DNA of 64,000 nucleotides from CAKUFA01 sp963618735 (GTDB taxonomy: Bacteria; Bacillota; Clostridia; Christensenellales; Aristaeellaceae), in the NCBI GenBank assembly GCA_963618735.1, contig CAVEUM010000008.1, forward strand, positions 1 to 64,000, written 5' to 3'. Every line of letters starts with the position of its first letter. Position 1 is the first letter of the stretch. Position numbers and translations under genes: made by a program. The notes beneath the pieces were generated by a model. That model searched no databases and was not told the DNA's origin. It saw nothing but the letters and a program-made list of their open reading frames with translations. This document shows positions 51,232 to 59,329 of this stretch, in pieces.

Positions 51232-52899
51232 ATGTTACGACTGTTTGATGAGCACAAGGTGCGTCCATTTCATTCTCTCGATGGCCTGTGGAGCCTGACA
51301 GTAGAAGACGGCTCGGGTCGCGTGTTCCCTGCCATTGTGCCGGGTGTCTGGCAATCGATCCCTGCCTTGACGCTGTATCGCGGCAAGGTGAAGTATGAGC
51401 GGACGTTCACCGCCGATGCGGACGGCAATCTGCTTCTGCGCTTTTCCGGCGCAAGCCATACGGCGGATGTTCTGCTGGATGGAAAGCAGATTGGCCACCA
51501 TTATGACGCTTTCACAGGCTTCCGCTGTGCCGTGCCTGATGTCAAGGCTGGCGAGCACACATTGACCGTATACGTGGATGACAGCTTCTGCGAGTCTTCT
51601 ACGCTGCACATTCCCAACGACTACTACACCTATGGCGGCATTACCCGCCCTGTAGGTGTGGAAAGTGTTCCTGATGCCTACATCGACCTGATGCACTTCA
51701 CGCCCACGCAATCGGCAGATGGCACGTGGACGGCAGATGTCCTGGTGACCGTGAAGGCAGTAAAGGACAGCGAGACTGCCCATTTGGTGCTCACAGTGGC
51801 GGACGGAAAGGCGGAAGCTGACGTTCCTGCCATGAAGGCTGGGGAATCGTCTGACATTGGTGTAAAGCTTCATTGCGAAAAGGTAACGCCTTGGGGACTG
51901 ATGGATCCCCATCTGTATGATCTGCATGCGGTGCTGGAGCAGAATGGCGAGGCAGTCGATGACCTCATTGACCGCGTAGGCTTCCGCGTCATCAAAGTCG
52001 ATGGAGAAAAGATTCTCCTGAATGGCAAGCAGGTTTTCTTGAAGGGCTTCAATCGTCATGAAGAGTACGGCAGTCAGGGATGCGCGGTGGCCGTCAATGA
52101 TATGATGGAAGATCTGCAGCTCATGCTGGATATGGGCGTCAACAGTGTCCGTACCTGCCATTATCCCAATGATCCTCGATTCCTTGACCTGTGTGATGCG
52201 CTGGGCATGATGGTGTGGGAGGAATGCCATTCCCGCGCTATTCCCGGGGAGATTATGCGCAAGCCCCTCTTTAAGGAGCAGATTGACGGCAGTGCCACCG
52301 AAATGGTGGTTCAGCACTACAATCACCCCTGCATTTACACCTGGGGTCTGCTGAATGAATGTGAAAGCGAAACGGAATTCGGCTACGGCATGTACAGCCA
52401 TGTGATTGATTTGCTGCACAGTCTGGACAAAACTCGTCCTGTAACCTTTGCGTCCTGCCGCTTCTTTAAGGATGTGTGTCTGGGACTGGTGGACATCGCG
52501 TCCTTCAATATTTATCCCCAGTGGTATACCACGGAGGATCCGTCTGATTACGCTGACCGTCTGCTGCAGTGGATGGACGAAAGCGGCGCGGCCAACAAGC
52601 CCATCATCTTCTCCGAGTTTGGCGCAGGTGCCATTGCGGGCTATCATGATCCCATGTATAAGTCCAAGTGGAGCGAGGAACGCCAGGCGGAAATCCTGGA
52701 TGCACAGCTCAAGGCACTGTGCCACAAAGCGCGTGTTTCCGGTACGTACATCTGGCAGTTCGCAGATGTCCGCGTAGCCGAACAGTGGGCGATGCACCGC
52801 CCCAAGGGGCAGAACAACAAGGGCGTGGTGGACATCTTCCGCCGTCCCAAATTAGCCTATAACACGGTGAAGGAAAACTATACAAAGCTGGAGCGGTAA
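51232..52899 (+). CDS. GH2 beta-glucuronidase-like glycosidase
   Basis: A 555-residue GH2 enzyme: sugar-binding domain (SGASHTADVLLDGKQIG), immunoglobulin-like domain, and TIM barrel with acid/base Glu in WGLLNECES and nucleophile Glu in IFSEFGAGA. Near the end GQNNKGVVD contains the NxKG motif that in beta-glucuronidases contacts the uronic-acid carboxylate. No signal peptide, so it is intracellular. Likely cleaves beta-glucuronides from host, drug or plant conjugates; a galacturonide or plain glucoside cannot be ruled out. Length is close to E. coli GUS (about 600). Confidence 0.9.
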   Translation: MLRLFDEHKVRPFHSLDGLWSLTVEDGSGRVFPAIVPGVWQSIPALTLYRGKVKYERTFTADADGNLLLRFSGASHTADVLLDGKQIGHHYDAFTGFRCAVPDVKAGEHTLTVYVDDSFCESSTLHIPNDYYTYGGITRPVGVESVPDAYIDLMHFTPTQSADGTWTADVLVTVKAVKDSETAHLVLTVADGKAEADVPAMKAGESSDIGVKLHCEKVTPWGLMDPHLYDLHAVLEQNGEAVDDLIDRVGFRVIKVDGEKILLNGKQVFLKGFNRHEEYGSQGCAVAVNDMMEDLQLMLDMGVNSVRTCHYPNDPRFLDLCDALGMMVWEECHSRAIPGEIMRKPLFKEQIDGSATEMVVQHYNHPCIYTWGLLNECESETEFGYGMYSHVIDLLHSLDKTRPVTFASCRFFKDVCLGLVDIASFNIYPQWYTTEDPSDYADRLLQWMDESGAANKPIIFSEFGAGAIAGYHDPMYKSKWSEERQAEILDAQLKALCHKARVSGTYIWQFADVRVAEQWAMHRPKGQNNKGVVDIFRRPKLAYNTVKENYTKLER

Positions 52900-52904
52900 A
52901 ATGA

Positions 52905-52943
52905 GCGGGAAGTGCTTCTTTGCGGAAGCACCTCCCGTTTTTA
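52905..52943 (+). terminator. Terminator of the GH2 gene
   Basis: CGGGAaGTGCTTC and GAAGCAcCTCCCG form the stem, followed by TTTTT. Confidence 0.88.
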
Positions 52944-53011
52944 CTTGCCTGCAGGCATAGAAAATGGTACAATGTTCTGGAAAACAGAATCATAGGGAAG
53001 GGGCAAAACAC

Positions 53012-53581
53012 ATGCATAGCATGATCGTAAAAGCCTATCTGTTTGCCATGTATGCCCATGGCGAGCAAAAACGCAAAGACGGGCTTCCTTATATCATTCA
53101 CCCGGTGGAAGTGGCCATGGAGCTGGCACGGAATGGCGCAGATGAAAACCTGATCTGCGCAGGATTCCTGCACGATACCATTGAAGATGCTTATATTACA
53201 CGTGAGCAGCTGGCTGCCGCGTTCAGTGATGAAATTGCAGACATGGTCGCGGCAGACAGCGAAAACAAGGAGGACTCCTGGGAAAAGCGGAAGTCGGACG
53301 CATTGGAAGCGCTGCGGAAGCCTGGGGACCGAGATCATAAGATGCTCATGTGCGCGGATAAGCTTTCCAACATTCGCGGCATTTATGAAGGCTTGCAGGA
53401 GCAGGGTGAAAACGTGTGGAGCCGCTTCCATCGCGGGCGGGAAAAGCAGGCATGGGTCTTCCATGAAACGGTGAAAGCGCTGGAACCCCTGGAAGGTCTT
53501 CCTATGTATGAAGATCTGAAGCAAATGACGAAAAAAGTATTTGACGAAGAAGCAACCGATGCACAATCATCGGAGGATTGA
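53012..53581 (+). CDS. HD-domain hydrolase, (p)ppGpp hydrolase-like
   Basis: A 189-residue stand-alone HD domain like the hydrolase half of RelA/SpoT (Mesh1/SAH type): AHGEQKRKDGLPYIIHPVEVA, AGFLHDTIED (His-Asp metal site) and MLMCADKLSN (distal Asp). No synthetase domain. It may degrade alarmones or another nucleotide. It lies 14 bases before the partner-switching genes and is probably co-transcribed, connecting stress nucleotides with that module. The start follows AAGGGG. Confidence 0.85.
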   Translation: MHSMIVKAYLFAMYAHGEQKRKDGLPYIIHPVEVAMELARNGADENLICAGFLHDTIEDAYITREQLAAAFSDEIADMVAADSENKEDSWEKRKSDALEALRKPGDRDHKMLMCADKLSNIRGIYEGLQEQGENVWSRFHRGREKQAWVFHETVKALEPLEGLPMYEDLKQMTKKVFDEEATDAQSSED

Positions 53582-53595
53582 AAGGAAGTGCCTGT

Positions 53596-53910
53596 ATGGC
53601 TTTGAACATTGAAAAAAAGACGGGCGAACATGCGGTTCTTACCCTGACGGGACGGCTGGATACCAGCACCGCACCGGAAATGGAAGCAGTGCTGGAAAAG
53701 ATTCTTCCTGAGGCAAAGACCCTGGTGATGGATCTGGAAAAGCTGGAGTATATCTCCTCCGCGGGTCTGCGGCTGGTTCTGAAGGCGCAGAAGACCATGA
53801 TGAAGCAGGGCGGCATGAAACTCGTTCATGTGCCGGATGATGTGATGGAAGTGTTCAACATTACGGGCTTTGCTGATTTTCTCACCATCGAGAACGGCGC
53901 AAATGCATGA
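53596..53910 (+). CDS. STAS-domain anti-sigma-factor antagonist
   Basis: A 104-residue STAS protein of the RsbV/SpoIIAA type. The phosphorylation-site region is LEYISSAGLRLVL, with Ser in the SSAG turn. In partner switching the unphosphorylated STAS protein binds the kinase/anti-sigma partner; the phosphatase of the next gene would regenerate it. It overlaps that gene by four bases. Confidence 0.92.
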   Translation: MALNIEKKTGEHAVLTLTGRLDTSTAPEMEAVLEKILPEAKTLVMDLEKLEYISSAGLRLVLKAQKTMMKQGGMKLVHVPDDVMEVFNITGFADFLTIENGANA

Positions 53911-56066
53911 TCAAGCTTACTGAAATCAATATTTTGAAGATGGTCATCTTCACGATGGCTCCGTGTCTTTTGTCCGGCGGCTTTATGCTGCTGGGGAAGA
54001 AGACGAAGTTCGGCACGTGGAGCTATGCCATGCGTCAGGCAGTGATTGGTCTCACGTTTGGCGTGCTGGCCATTCTGGGAACCCAGTTCGGCGTTTACGC
54101 GGGGGACGGCGTCATCATGAATGTGCGTGACGCGGCACCGTTGTGCGCAGGTTTATTCTTTGGCGGCCCTGCAGGCATCATCGCGGGCACCATTGGCGGA
54201 TTGTATCGTTATCTGTGCGTAATGTGGGGCGGTGTCAAACTGACGCGGCTGGCATGCTCCCTTTCTACGTTTATTGCAGGTTTGGTCAGCGCCGCTTTCC
54301 GCCGCAGGCTGTTTGAAAATGAGAACTCCGGCTTCCTGTCCAGCTTTGGCATTGGCACCACCATGGAGGTGCTTCACATGCTGCTGATTCTTTCAACGAA
54401 TTTGCAGCGTGTTTCCTACACCTTCCGTTACGTGCAGGCATGTTCCTTCCCAATGATTCTTTGCACGGGGCTTGCGGTCAGCCTGTCGTCCCTCGCTTGC
54501 AATCTGCCAAAGAAATACAGGAAAGAGGACTTGAAGACCAAGCGGCTGAGCTATGACTTTGGTTTCTGGCTGCTTGTCTGCGTGATCATTGCTTTTCTGG
54601 TCACCAGCACATTTACCGAGCAGATTGTCACCCACATTATCGCGGATGATGCGGTGCTGTATCGCAACGTGACGCTCTATCTTGTTGTCTTTATGGAGAT
54701 ATTGATTTACACAGCATTGTTCATCCTTGTGTATGAGATGCTGAAGAAGAAGATTGTGCGCAATCTCCAGAAGGTGAATCAGGGGCTGAATGCGATTACC
54801 AACGGAAACCTGAATACCGTGATTGATGTAAGGGACTTTCAGGAATTCGCAGAATTGTCGGATGACGTGAACGCCACCGTATCCACCCTGAAGCATTACA
54901 TTTCCGAGGCAGAAGCGCGCATGAATCATGAATTGGAGATGGCGTATCAGATTCAGCATTCCGCGCTGCCGTCGGTGTTTCCGCCGTATCCGAATCGTAC
55001 GGAATTCGATATCTTTGCCTCAATGAATCCCGCAAAGGAAGTGGGCGGCGATTTTTACGATTTCTACTTCGTGAGCCGCAACCATCTGGCATTTACGGTA
55101 GCGGATGTGTCTGGCAAGGGTATTCCTGCTTCTCTGTTTATGATGACGGCAAAAACCACCATCAAGGATTTGGCAGAAAGCGGCCTGCGGGTGAATGAGG
55201 TGCTGGAACGTGCCAACGAGCAGCTGTGCGTCAATAATGATGCTGGCATGTTCGTTACGGCATGGATTGGCATCCTGAATATCCGCACGGGTGTGGTTCA
55301 TTTTGCCAACGCCGGCCATAATCCGCCGCTGGTGCGCCATGGGGATGGCTCCTTTGAGTACCTGAGAACCCGACCGGGTCTGGTGCTGGCAGGCATGGAA
55401 GGCATGCATTACCGCGAAGAAACGGTTCAACTGCAGGTGGGGGATACCATCTTCCTGTATACGGATGGCGTAACCGAGGCGACCAACAGCGCGAATGAAC
55501 TGTATGGCGAGGTGCGCCTGCGTCATGTGCTGAATATGAGCAGGGCACAAACCATGCAGAAGCTGTGCGCCTGCGTGAAATCAGATGTTGATATCTTTGT
55601 GGGCGACGCGCCGATGTTTGATGATATCACCATGCTGGCGCTGAACTACAAGGGCAACCTGAAGGAAATTACCTGCCCGGCAACCATTGAAAATATCACC
55701 GCCGTGACGGAATTTGTGGATACGCAGCTGGATTTCTACGGCTGTACCGAGAAGGCCATGCAGCAGATTAACGTGGCGCTGGATGAGATTCTCAGCAACA
55801 TTGCCAGCTACGCCTATCCGAACGGCGAAGGAAACGTCACCGTGCAGGTGGATGTGAAGGATAAAGTGGTGAAAATCACCTTCAGGGATGACGGCATTGC
55901 CTTTAATCCTCTGAAGCTGGAAGACCCGGATGTTTCGCTGGATGCGGCGGAACGCTCCATCGGCGGTCTGGGAATTTTCCTGGTGAAGAAAACCATGGAC
56001 AGCGTGACTTACGAGCGATGCGATGAGCAGAATGTGCTCAGGCTGGAGAAGAAGATTTTCTGCTGA
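53907..56066 (+). CDS. Membrane sensor with PP2C phosphatase and HATPase kinase domains
   Basis: A 719-residue fusion. Order: 5TM-LYT-type membrane sensor (about 5-200) plus two further helices to about 285; HAMP-like linker (about 285-345); PP2C/RsbU-type phosphatase (about 365-580) with metal Asp in VGGDFYDF, DVSGKGIPA and DDITML; then a GHKL ATPase (about 590-715) with N-box LDEILSNIASYAY, G1 DDGIAFNP and G2 SIGGLGIFLVK. Thus one chain contains the RsbU-like phosphatase and the RsbW-like serine kinase that act oppositely on STAS partners. The signal sensed is unknown; LYT domains often respond to small ligands in the membrane. Confidence 0.9.
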   Translation: MIKLTEINILKMVIFTMAPCLLSGGFMLLGKKTKFGTWSYAMRQAVIGLTFGVLAILGTQFGVYAGDGVIMNVRDAAPLCAGLFFGGPAGIIAGTIGGLYRYLCVMWGGVKLTRLACSLSTFIAGLVSAAFRRRLFENENSGFLSSFGIGTTMEVLHMLLILSTNLQRVSYTFRYVQACSFPMILCTGLAVSLSSLACNLPKKYRKEDLKTKRLSYDFGFWLLVCVIIAFLVTSTFTEQIVTHIIADDAVLYRNVTLYLVVFMEILIYTALFILVYEMLKKKIVRNLQKVNQGLNAITNGNLNTVIDVRDFQEFAELSDDVNATVSTLKHYISEAEARMNHELEMAYQIQHSALPSVFPPYPNRTEFDIFASMNPAKEVGGDFYDFYFVSRNHLAFTVADVSGKGIPASLFMMTAKTTIKDLAESGLRVNEVLERANEQLCVNNDAGMFVTAWIGILNIRTGVVHFANAGHNPPLVRHGDGSFEYLRTRPGLVLAGMEGMHYREETVQLQVGDTIFLYTDGVTEATNSANELYGEVRLRHVLNMSRAQTMQKLCACVKSDVDIFVGDAPMFDDITMLALNYKGNLKEITCPATIENITAVTEFVDTQLDFYGCTEKAMQQINVALDEILSNIASYAYPNGEGNVTVQVDVKDKVVKITFRDDGIAFNPLKLEDPDVSLDAAERSIGGLGIFLVKKTMDSVTYERCDEQNVLRLEKKIFC

Positions 56067-56126
56067 GTACTGCGTTTCGCAAAATGTGCGGCAAAAATAA
56101 AGCGACCTCACGAGGAGGAGAAAACA

Positions 56127-57299
56127 GTGAATACGAGCCTTCAAAATGGAACCCTGACCGTGCAGCTGGCAGGACGAATTGACTCTACCAATGCTGCAGA
56201 AGCGGAGAAGAAAATCAACGAAGCGTGCGCCTTGCAGCCTCATGAGGCGCTGGTTATGGACATGGAGGAGCTTGAATACATCTCCAGTGCCGGCCTTCGT
56301 GTGCTTTTGCGCTTGAGAAAGGCGGAGAAGCAGTTCAGTCTGGTGAACGTGAACACGGCTGTCTATGAAATCCTGGAAATGACAGGCTTCACGGAAATGA
56401 TGACCGTGCAGAAGGCTTATCGCCGCTTGAGCGTGGAGGGATGCGAGGTCATTGGTCAGGGCTCTAACGGCAAGGTGTATCGGCTGGACCGGGATACCAT
56501 CATCAAGGTGTACTTTAATCCCGACAGCCTGCCGGACATCCAGCGCGAACGTGCTCTGGCGCATAAAGCCTTTGTGCTGGGCATTCCTACGGCCATCCCT
56601 TACGATGTGGTGAAGGTGGGAAACAGCTACGGCTCTGTGTTTGAAATGCTCAATGCCAAAACCTTCTCACAGCTGATCAGCACCGAGCCTGCTCGCATGG
56701 GCGAGTACGCGGACATGTATGTGGAGCTGCTGAAAACCATCCATTCCACCCATGTGGAAAAGGGCGAAATGCCCTGCATGAAGGATGTGGTCATGGGCTG
56801 GGTGGAGTTTCTGAAGGAATATCTGCCCAAGGATCAGGGCGAGAAGCTGTGCGCCTTGGTGGATGCGGTGCCTGACCGTGATACCATGATCCATGGTGAT
56901 TATCACACCAACAATCTGATGATGCAGAACGGGGAAGTCCTGCTTATTGATATGGATACCCTGTGCGTGGGTCATCCCGTGTTTGAGCTGGCCAGCATGT
57001 ACCTGGGCTTTGTGGGCTTTGGCGAAAGCGACCCGAACATCACCCAGAACTTTATGGGCATGAGTTACGACCTGACCCGCCAGTTCTGGCACATGAGCCT
57101 GAAGCGCTACCTGAATGACGCGGATGACGAAACGGTGCGCAATGTGGAAATGAAGGCCATGCTGATTGGCTCTGCACGGCTGATGCGCCGCACGATTCGC
57201 CGTGTTGGGCTGGACACGGAAGAAGGCCGCAAGGTGATTGAACTGTGCCGAAAGCATATTGCTGAGGCATTGGCTGTGTTGGATACATTGGACTTTTGA
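56127..57299 (+). CDS. STAS-APH-like kinase fusion
   Basis: A 390-residue fusion of a STAS domain (1-100; LEYISSAGLRVLLRL, as in the stand-alone protein) with an aminoglycoside/choline-kinase-like domain (105-390). The kinase half has VIGQGSNGKVYRL, lysine in IIKVYFNP, catalytic loop MIHGDYHTNNLMM and metal Asp LLIDMDTL, all intact. It could couple partner-switch state to phosphorylation of a small molecule or protein. Start GTG at 56127 with GAGGAGG upstream. It overlaps the next frame's upstream region; the following gene starts 17 bases after its stop. Confidence 0.88.
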   Translation: MNTSLQNGTLTVQLAGRIDSTNAAEAEKKINEACALQPHEALVMDMEELEYISSAGLRVLLRLRKAEKQFSLVNVNTAVYEILEMTGFTEMMTVQKAYRRLSVEGCEVIGQGSNGKVYRLDRDTIIKVYFNPDSLPDIQRERALAHKAFVLGIPTAIPYDVVKVGNSYGSVFEMLNAKTFSQLISTEPARMGEYADMYVELLKTIHSTHVEKGEMPCMKDVVMGWVEFLKEYLPKDQGEKLCALVDAVPDRDTMIHGDYHTNNLMMQNGEVLLIDMDTLCVGHPVFELASMYLGFVGFGESDPNITQNFMGMSYDLTRQFWHMSLKRYLNDADDETVRNVEMKAMLIGSARLMRRTIRRVGLDTEEGRKVIELCRKHIAEALAVLDTLDF

Positions 57300-57316
57300 G
57301 ACGGAGGAGGCAAGTC

Positions 57317-58258
57317 ATGCGAAAAATGATTGCACTTTCTTTGATGGCGATGCTCCTGATGGGACTTCATGTGTCCTGCGCGGAAGAAGCAGATGATACG
57401 GAAATAAATGCGCCCGCTGCGCAGGTGAAGACCGCGACGGTGGGACTGGTGGAAATGGACTATGCGGTGTTCGGCCAGGGCGCAAGGACGCTTGTCATCA
57501 TTCCCGGATTGTCCGTCCATAGCGTGATGGGTTCTGCAGATGCCATCGCGGCAGGCTATCAGGACTTCACAAAGGACTACACCGTATATGTGTTTGATCG
57601 GGCAAAGCATATTGCCAGCGGCTATTCCATTCGTGATATGGCAGAAGACACCGCGACCGTCATGAAAGCGCTGGGCATTAAGAATGCGGACATCTTCGGC
57701 GCTTCTCAGGGCGGCATGATTGCCCAGTATCTGGCCATTGATCACCCTGAACTGGTGCATCGCATGATCCTCGCCTCCACCCTGTGCACCTACAATGATA
57801 CGTTCCTGAGCGTGCTGGACGAGTGGATTCGCCTGGCAGAAGCCAAGGATGAAACGGGATTGCTGGAAAGCTTTGCGGAGAAGGTGTACTCGGAAGCAAC
57901 GCTGAGCGCATATCACGACTACCTGATTTCCTCCAACCGCGGCATTACGGATGAGGAGTATGAGCGGTTCGTCATTCTGGCGGAAGCGTGTGAACGGTTT
58001 GATTGCACGGATGAAATCAACAGGATTCAGTGCCCTGTGCTGGTATTGGGCAGCCATGGAGATCACGTGACAACGTCGGAAGGCTCTGAAGACATTGCAA
58101 GGCGACTGTCTTGCGAGCTGTTCCTGTATAATGAAGAGTACGGTCACGGCGTATATGATGAAGCACCGGACTATAAGGAGCGCTGCCTGAAGTTCCTGCA
58201 GCAGGGGATGGAAGAAGAAACTGCTGATGCCGAGGATGACTCGGAAGAAGATGAATAA
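57317..58258 (+). CDS. Exported alpha/beta hydrolase
   Basis: A 313-residue protein with signal peptide (MRKMIALSL.. cleaved around VSCA-EE) and alpha/beta hydrolase domain: nucleophile elbow GASQGGMIAQ, Asp region LGSHGDHVT and catalytic His EYGHGVYDE. The C-terminal tail is strongly acidic (EEETADAEDDSEEDE). The signal peptide ends near a cysteine (HVSCAEE), so a lipoprotein is possible but the context is not a perfect lipobox. Last gene of the signalling operon; possibly generates or removes the signal outside the cell, as in the SigB-linked RsbP-RsbQ pair of Bacillus. Confidence 0.82.
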   Translation: MRKMIALSLMAMLLMGLHVSCAEEADDTEINAPAAQVKTATVGLVEMDYAVFGQGARTLVIIPGLSVHSVMGSADAIAAGYQDFTKDYTVYVFDRAKHIASGYSIRDMAEDTATVMKALGIKNADIFGASQGGMIAQYLAIDHPELVHRMILASTLCTYNDTFLSVLDEWIRLAEAKDETGLLESFAEKVYSEATLSAYHDYLISSNRGITDEEYERFVILAEACERFDCTDEINRIQCPVLVLGSHGDHVTTSEGSEDIARRLSCELFLYNEEYGHGVYDEAPDYKERCLKFLQQGMEEETADAEDDSEEDE

Positions 58259-58298
58259 AAAAATTCCCGACTGCCGCATGGTGGTCGGGAATTTTTTA
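58258..58298. terminator. Bidirectional terminator
   Basis: AATTCCCGAC and GTCGGGAATT form a 10-bp stem with A and T runs on both sides. It separates the converging signalling operon and AraC gene. Confidence 0.93.
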
Positions 58299-58331
58299 TG
58301 GTGGGGAAAAGATTCGCAGGGAAGAAGCGAG

Positions 58332-59069
58332 TTATCCCTCCATGGCTAGCATCATAGGGAGAAACTGAGGCTCTGGTTCGCAGCGCATAAAGCTGCGTCG
58401 GTACTGCATGGGGGATTGTCCCAATTCCTTCTTAAAAACTGTGGAAAAGTAGGCCGCCGTTTGATAGCCGCAGGCCTGAGAAATGTCCTCCACAGTGCGC
58501 TGAGTTGTGCGCAGGAGAAACTGGGCACGCTTTAGCCGCTGGTTTTTGACATAATCGCCAAAGGTGCGGCCGGTAACATTGCTGAAGATTTCGCACAGGT
58601 GACACTTGCTGATAAAGATGGCACTGCTCACGGCCTGCAGAGATAAGTCATCGCTCAGATGCGATTGAATGTAGGCACAGGCGTTTTCAAAATGGGACTG
58701 GCTAAGCTGATAGGCTCTGGTGGCATGGTGATAATCCATAATGATGCAATCCCCTGCATCCAGCAAATCCCGGGTGCTGGCGATGGTGCGGCTGTGTGCC
58801 CGATTCCGATAGCAGCATTCCGTAAGGGATAGATTCAAGTGATACTGAAGATAATCATAAAGTCCGCGGTTAAGGGAGGTGAGCAAAATAAAGCGCTGCT
58901 CGGTATTCATTTCACCATGAAGACGCGTAATCCGCGCTACCTGCTGATGAAAAGCCTCCATGGCTCCCTGAGCGTTTTCAAGCACAAATGCCTCGCATAC
59001 ACTTCGTTGATTGTAAAGCAAATCCCAATAATTCATGCTTTCCTGATGGTCTGTTCCGCGTTTTGCCAT
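58332..59069 (-). CDS. AraC-family transcriptional regulator
   Basis: A 245-residue regulator with C-terminal double helix-turn-helix (LSLQAVSSAIFISKCHLCEIF, then VEDISQACGYQTAAYFSTVF) and a helical N-terminal domain with no recognised sugar cupin. It is divergent from the nitrogenase-like operon across 260 bases, so it probably regulates it. A CHLC pair in the HTH and CC in the sensor domain might make it thiol- or metal-responsive. The start at 59069 has GAGGAGG. Confidence 0.88.
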   Translation of the reverse strand: MAKRGTDHQESMNYWDLLYNQRSVCEAFVLENAQGAMEAFHQQVARITRLHGEMNTEQRFILLTSLNRGLYDYLQYHLNLSLTECCYRNRAHSRTIASTRDLLDAGDCIIMDYHHATRAYQLSQSHFENACAYIQSHLSDDLSLQAVSSAIFISKCHLCEIFSNVTGRTFGDYVKNQRLKRAQFLLRTTQRTVEDISQACGYQTAAYFSTVFKKELGQSPMQYRRSFMRCEPEPQFLPMMLAMEG

Positions 59070-59195
59070 ACGTTTTCCTCCTCGCTGGGGTTCGGTGAGC
59101 ATCCAAAGATTTTGAAATTTCATCCGCAGAATTTGCATTTTCAGAAGGAGCCCCCTCTGCTATAATGAATCCTGCAATGAGGTTGCGTGCAGCGG

Positions 59196-59226
59196 TTAGC
59201 CATGTCAAACCGTTAGTCACAACTAA
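59196..59226. promoter_or_regulatory. TTAG/CTAA motifs in the AraC / NifH-like intergenic region
   Basis: TTAGTCACAACTAA (59213-59226) with half-site TTAGCCATG (59196-59204). The 14-mer shares 11 of 14 bases with TTAGCCATGACTAA at the Tp47-like promoter (16082-16095), consensus TTAGYCAYRACTAA. It overlaps the start of the AraC transcript, so it may repress or activate both directions. Confidence 0.5.
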
Positions 59227-59227
59227 T

Positions 59228-59257
59228 ATTGTATCGCATCCATCAGACATCTGTCAA
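59228..59257 (-). promoter_or_regulatory. Promoter of the AraC gene
   Basis: TTGACA-18-TACAAT on the minus strand, with a leader of about 150 bases. No clear plus-strand promoter for the NifH-like gene was found between here and 59329, consistent with activator dependence. Confidence 0.65.
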
Positions 59258-59329
59258 GGTGATTTCTGAAAGGAAAGACGTCAGATTCGGATGGATCGGG
59301 GAATGTCATGAGGTGAAAGGAGATCATTC

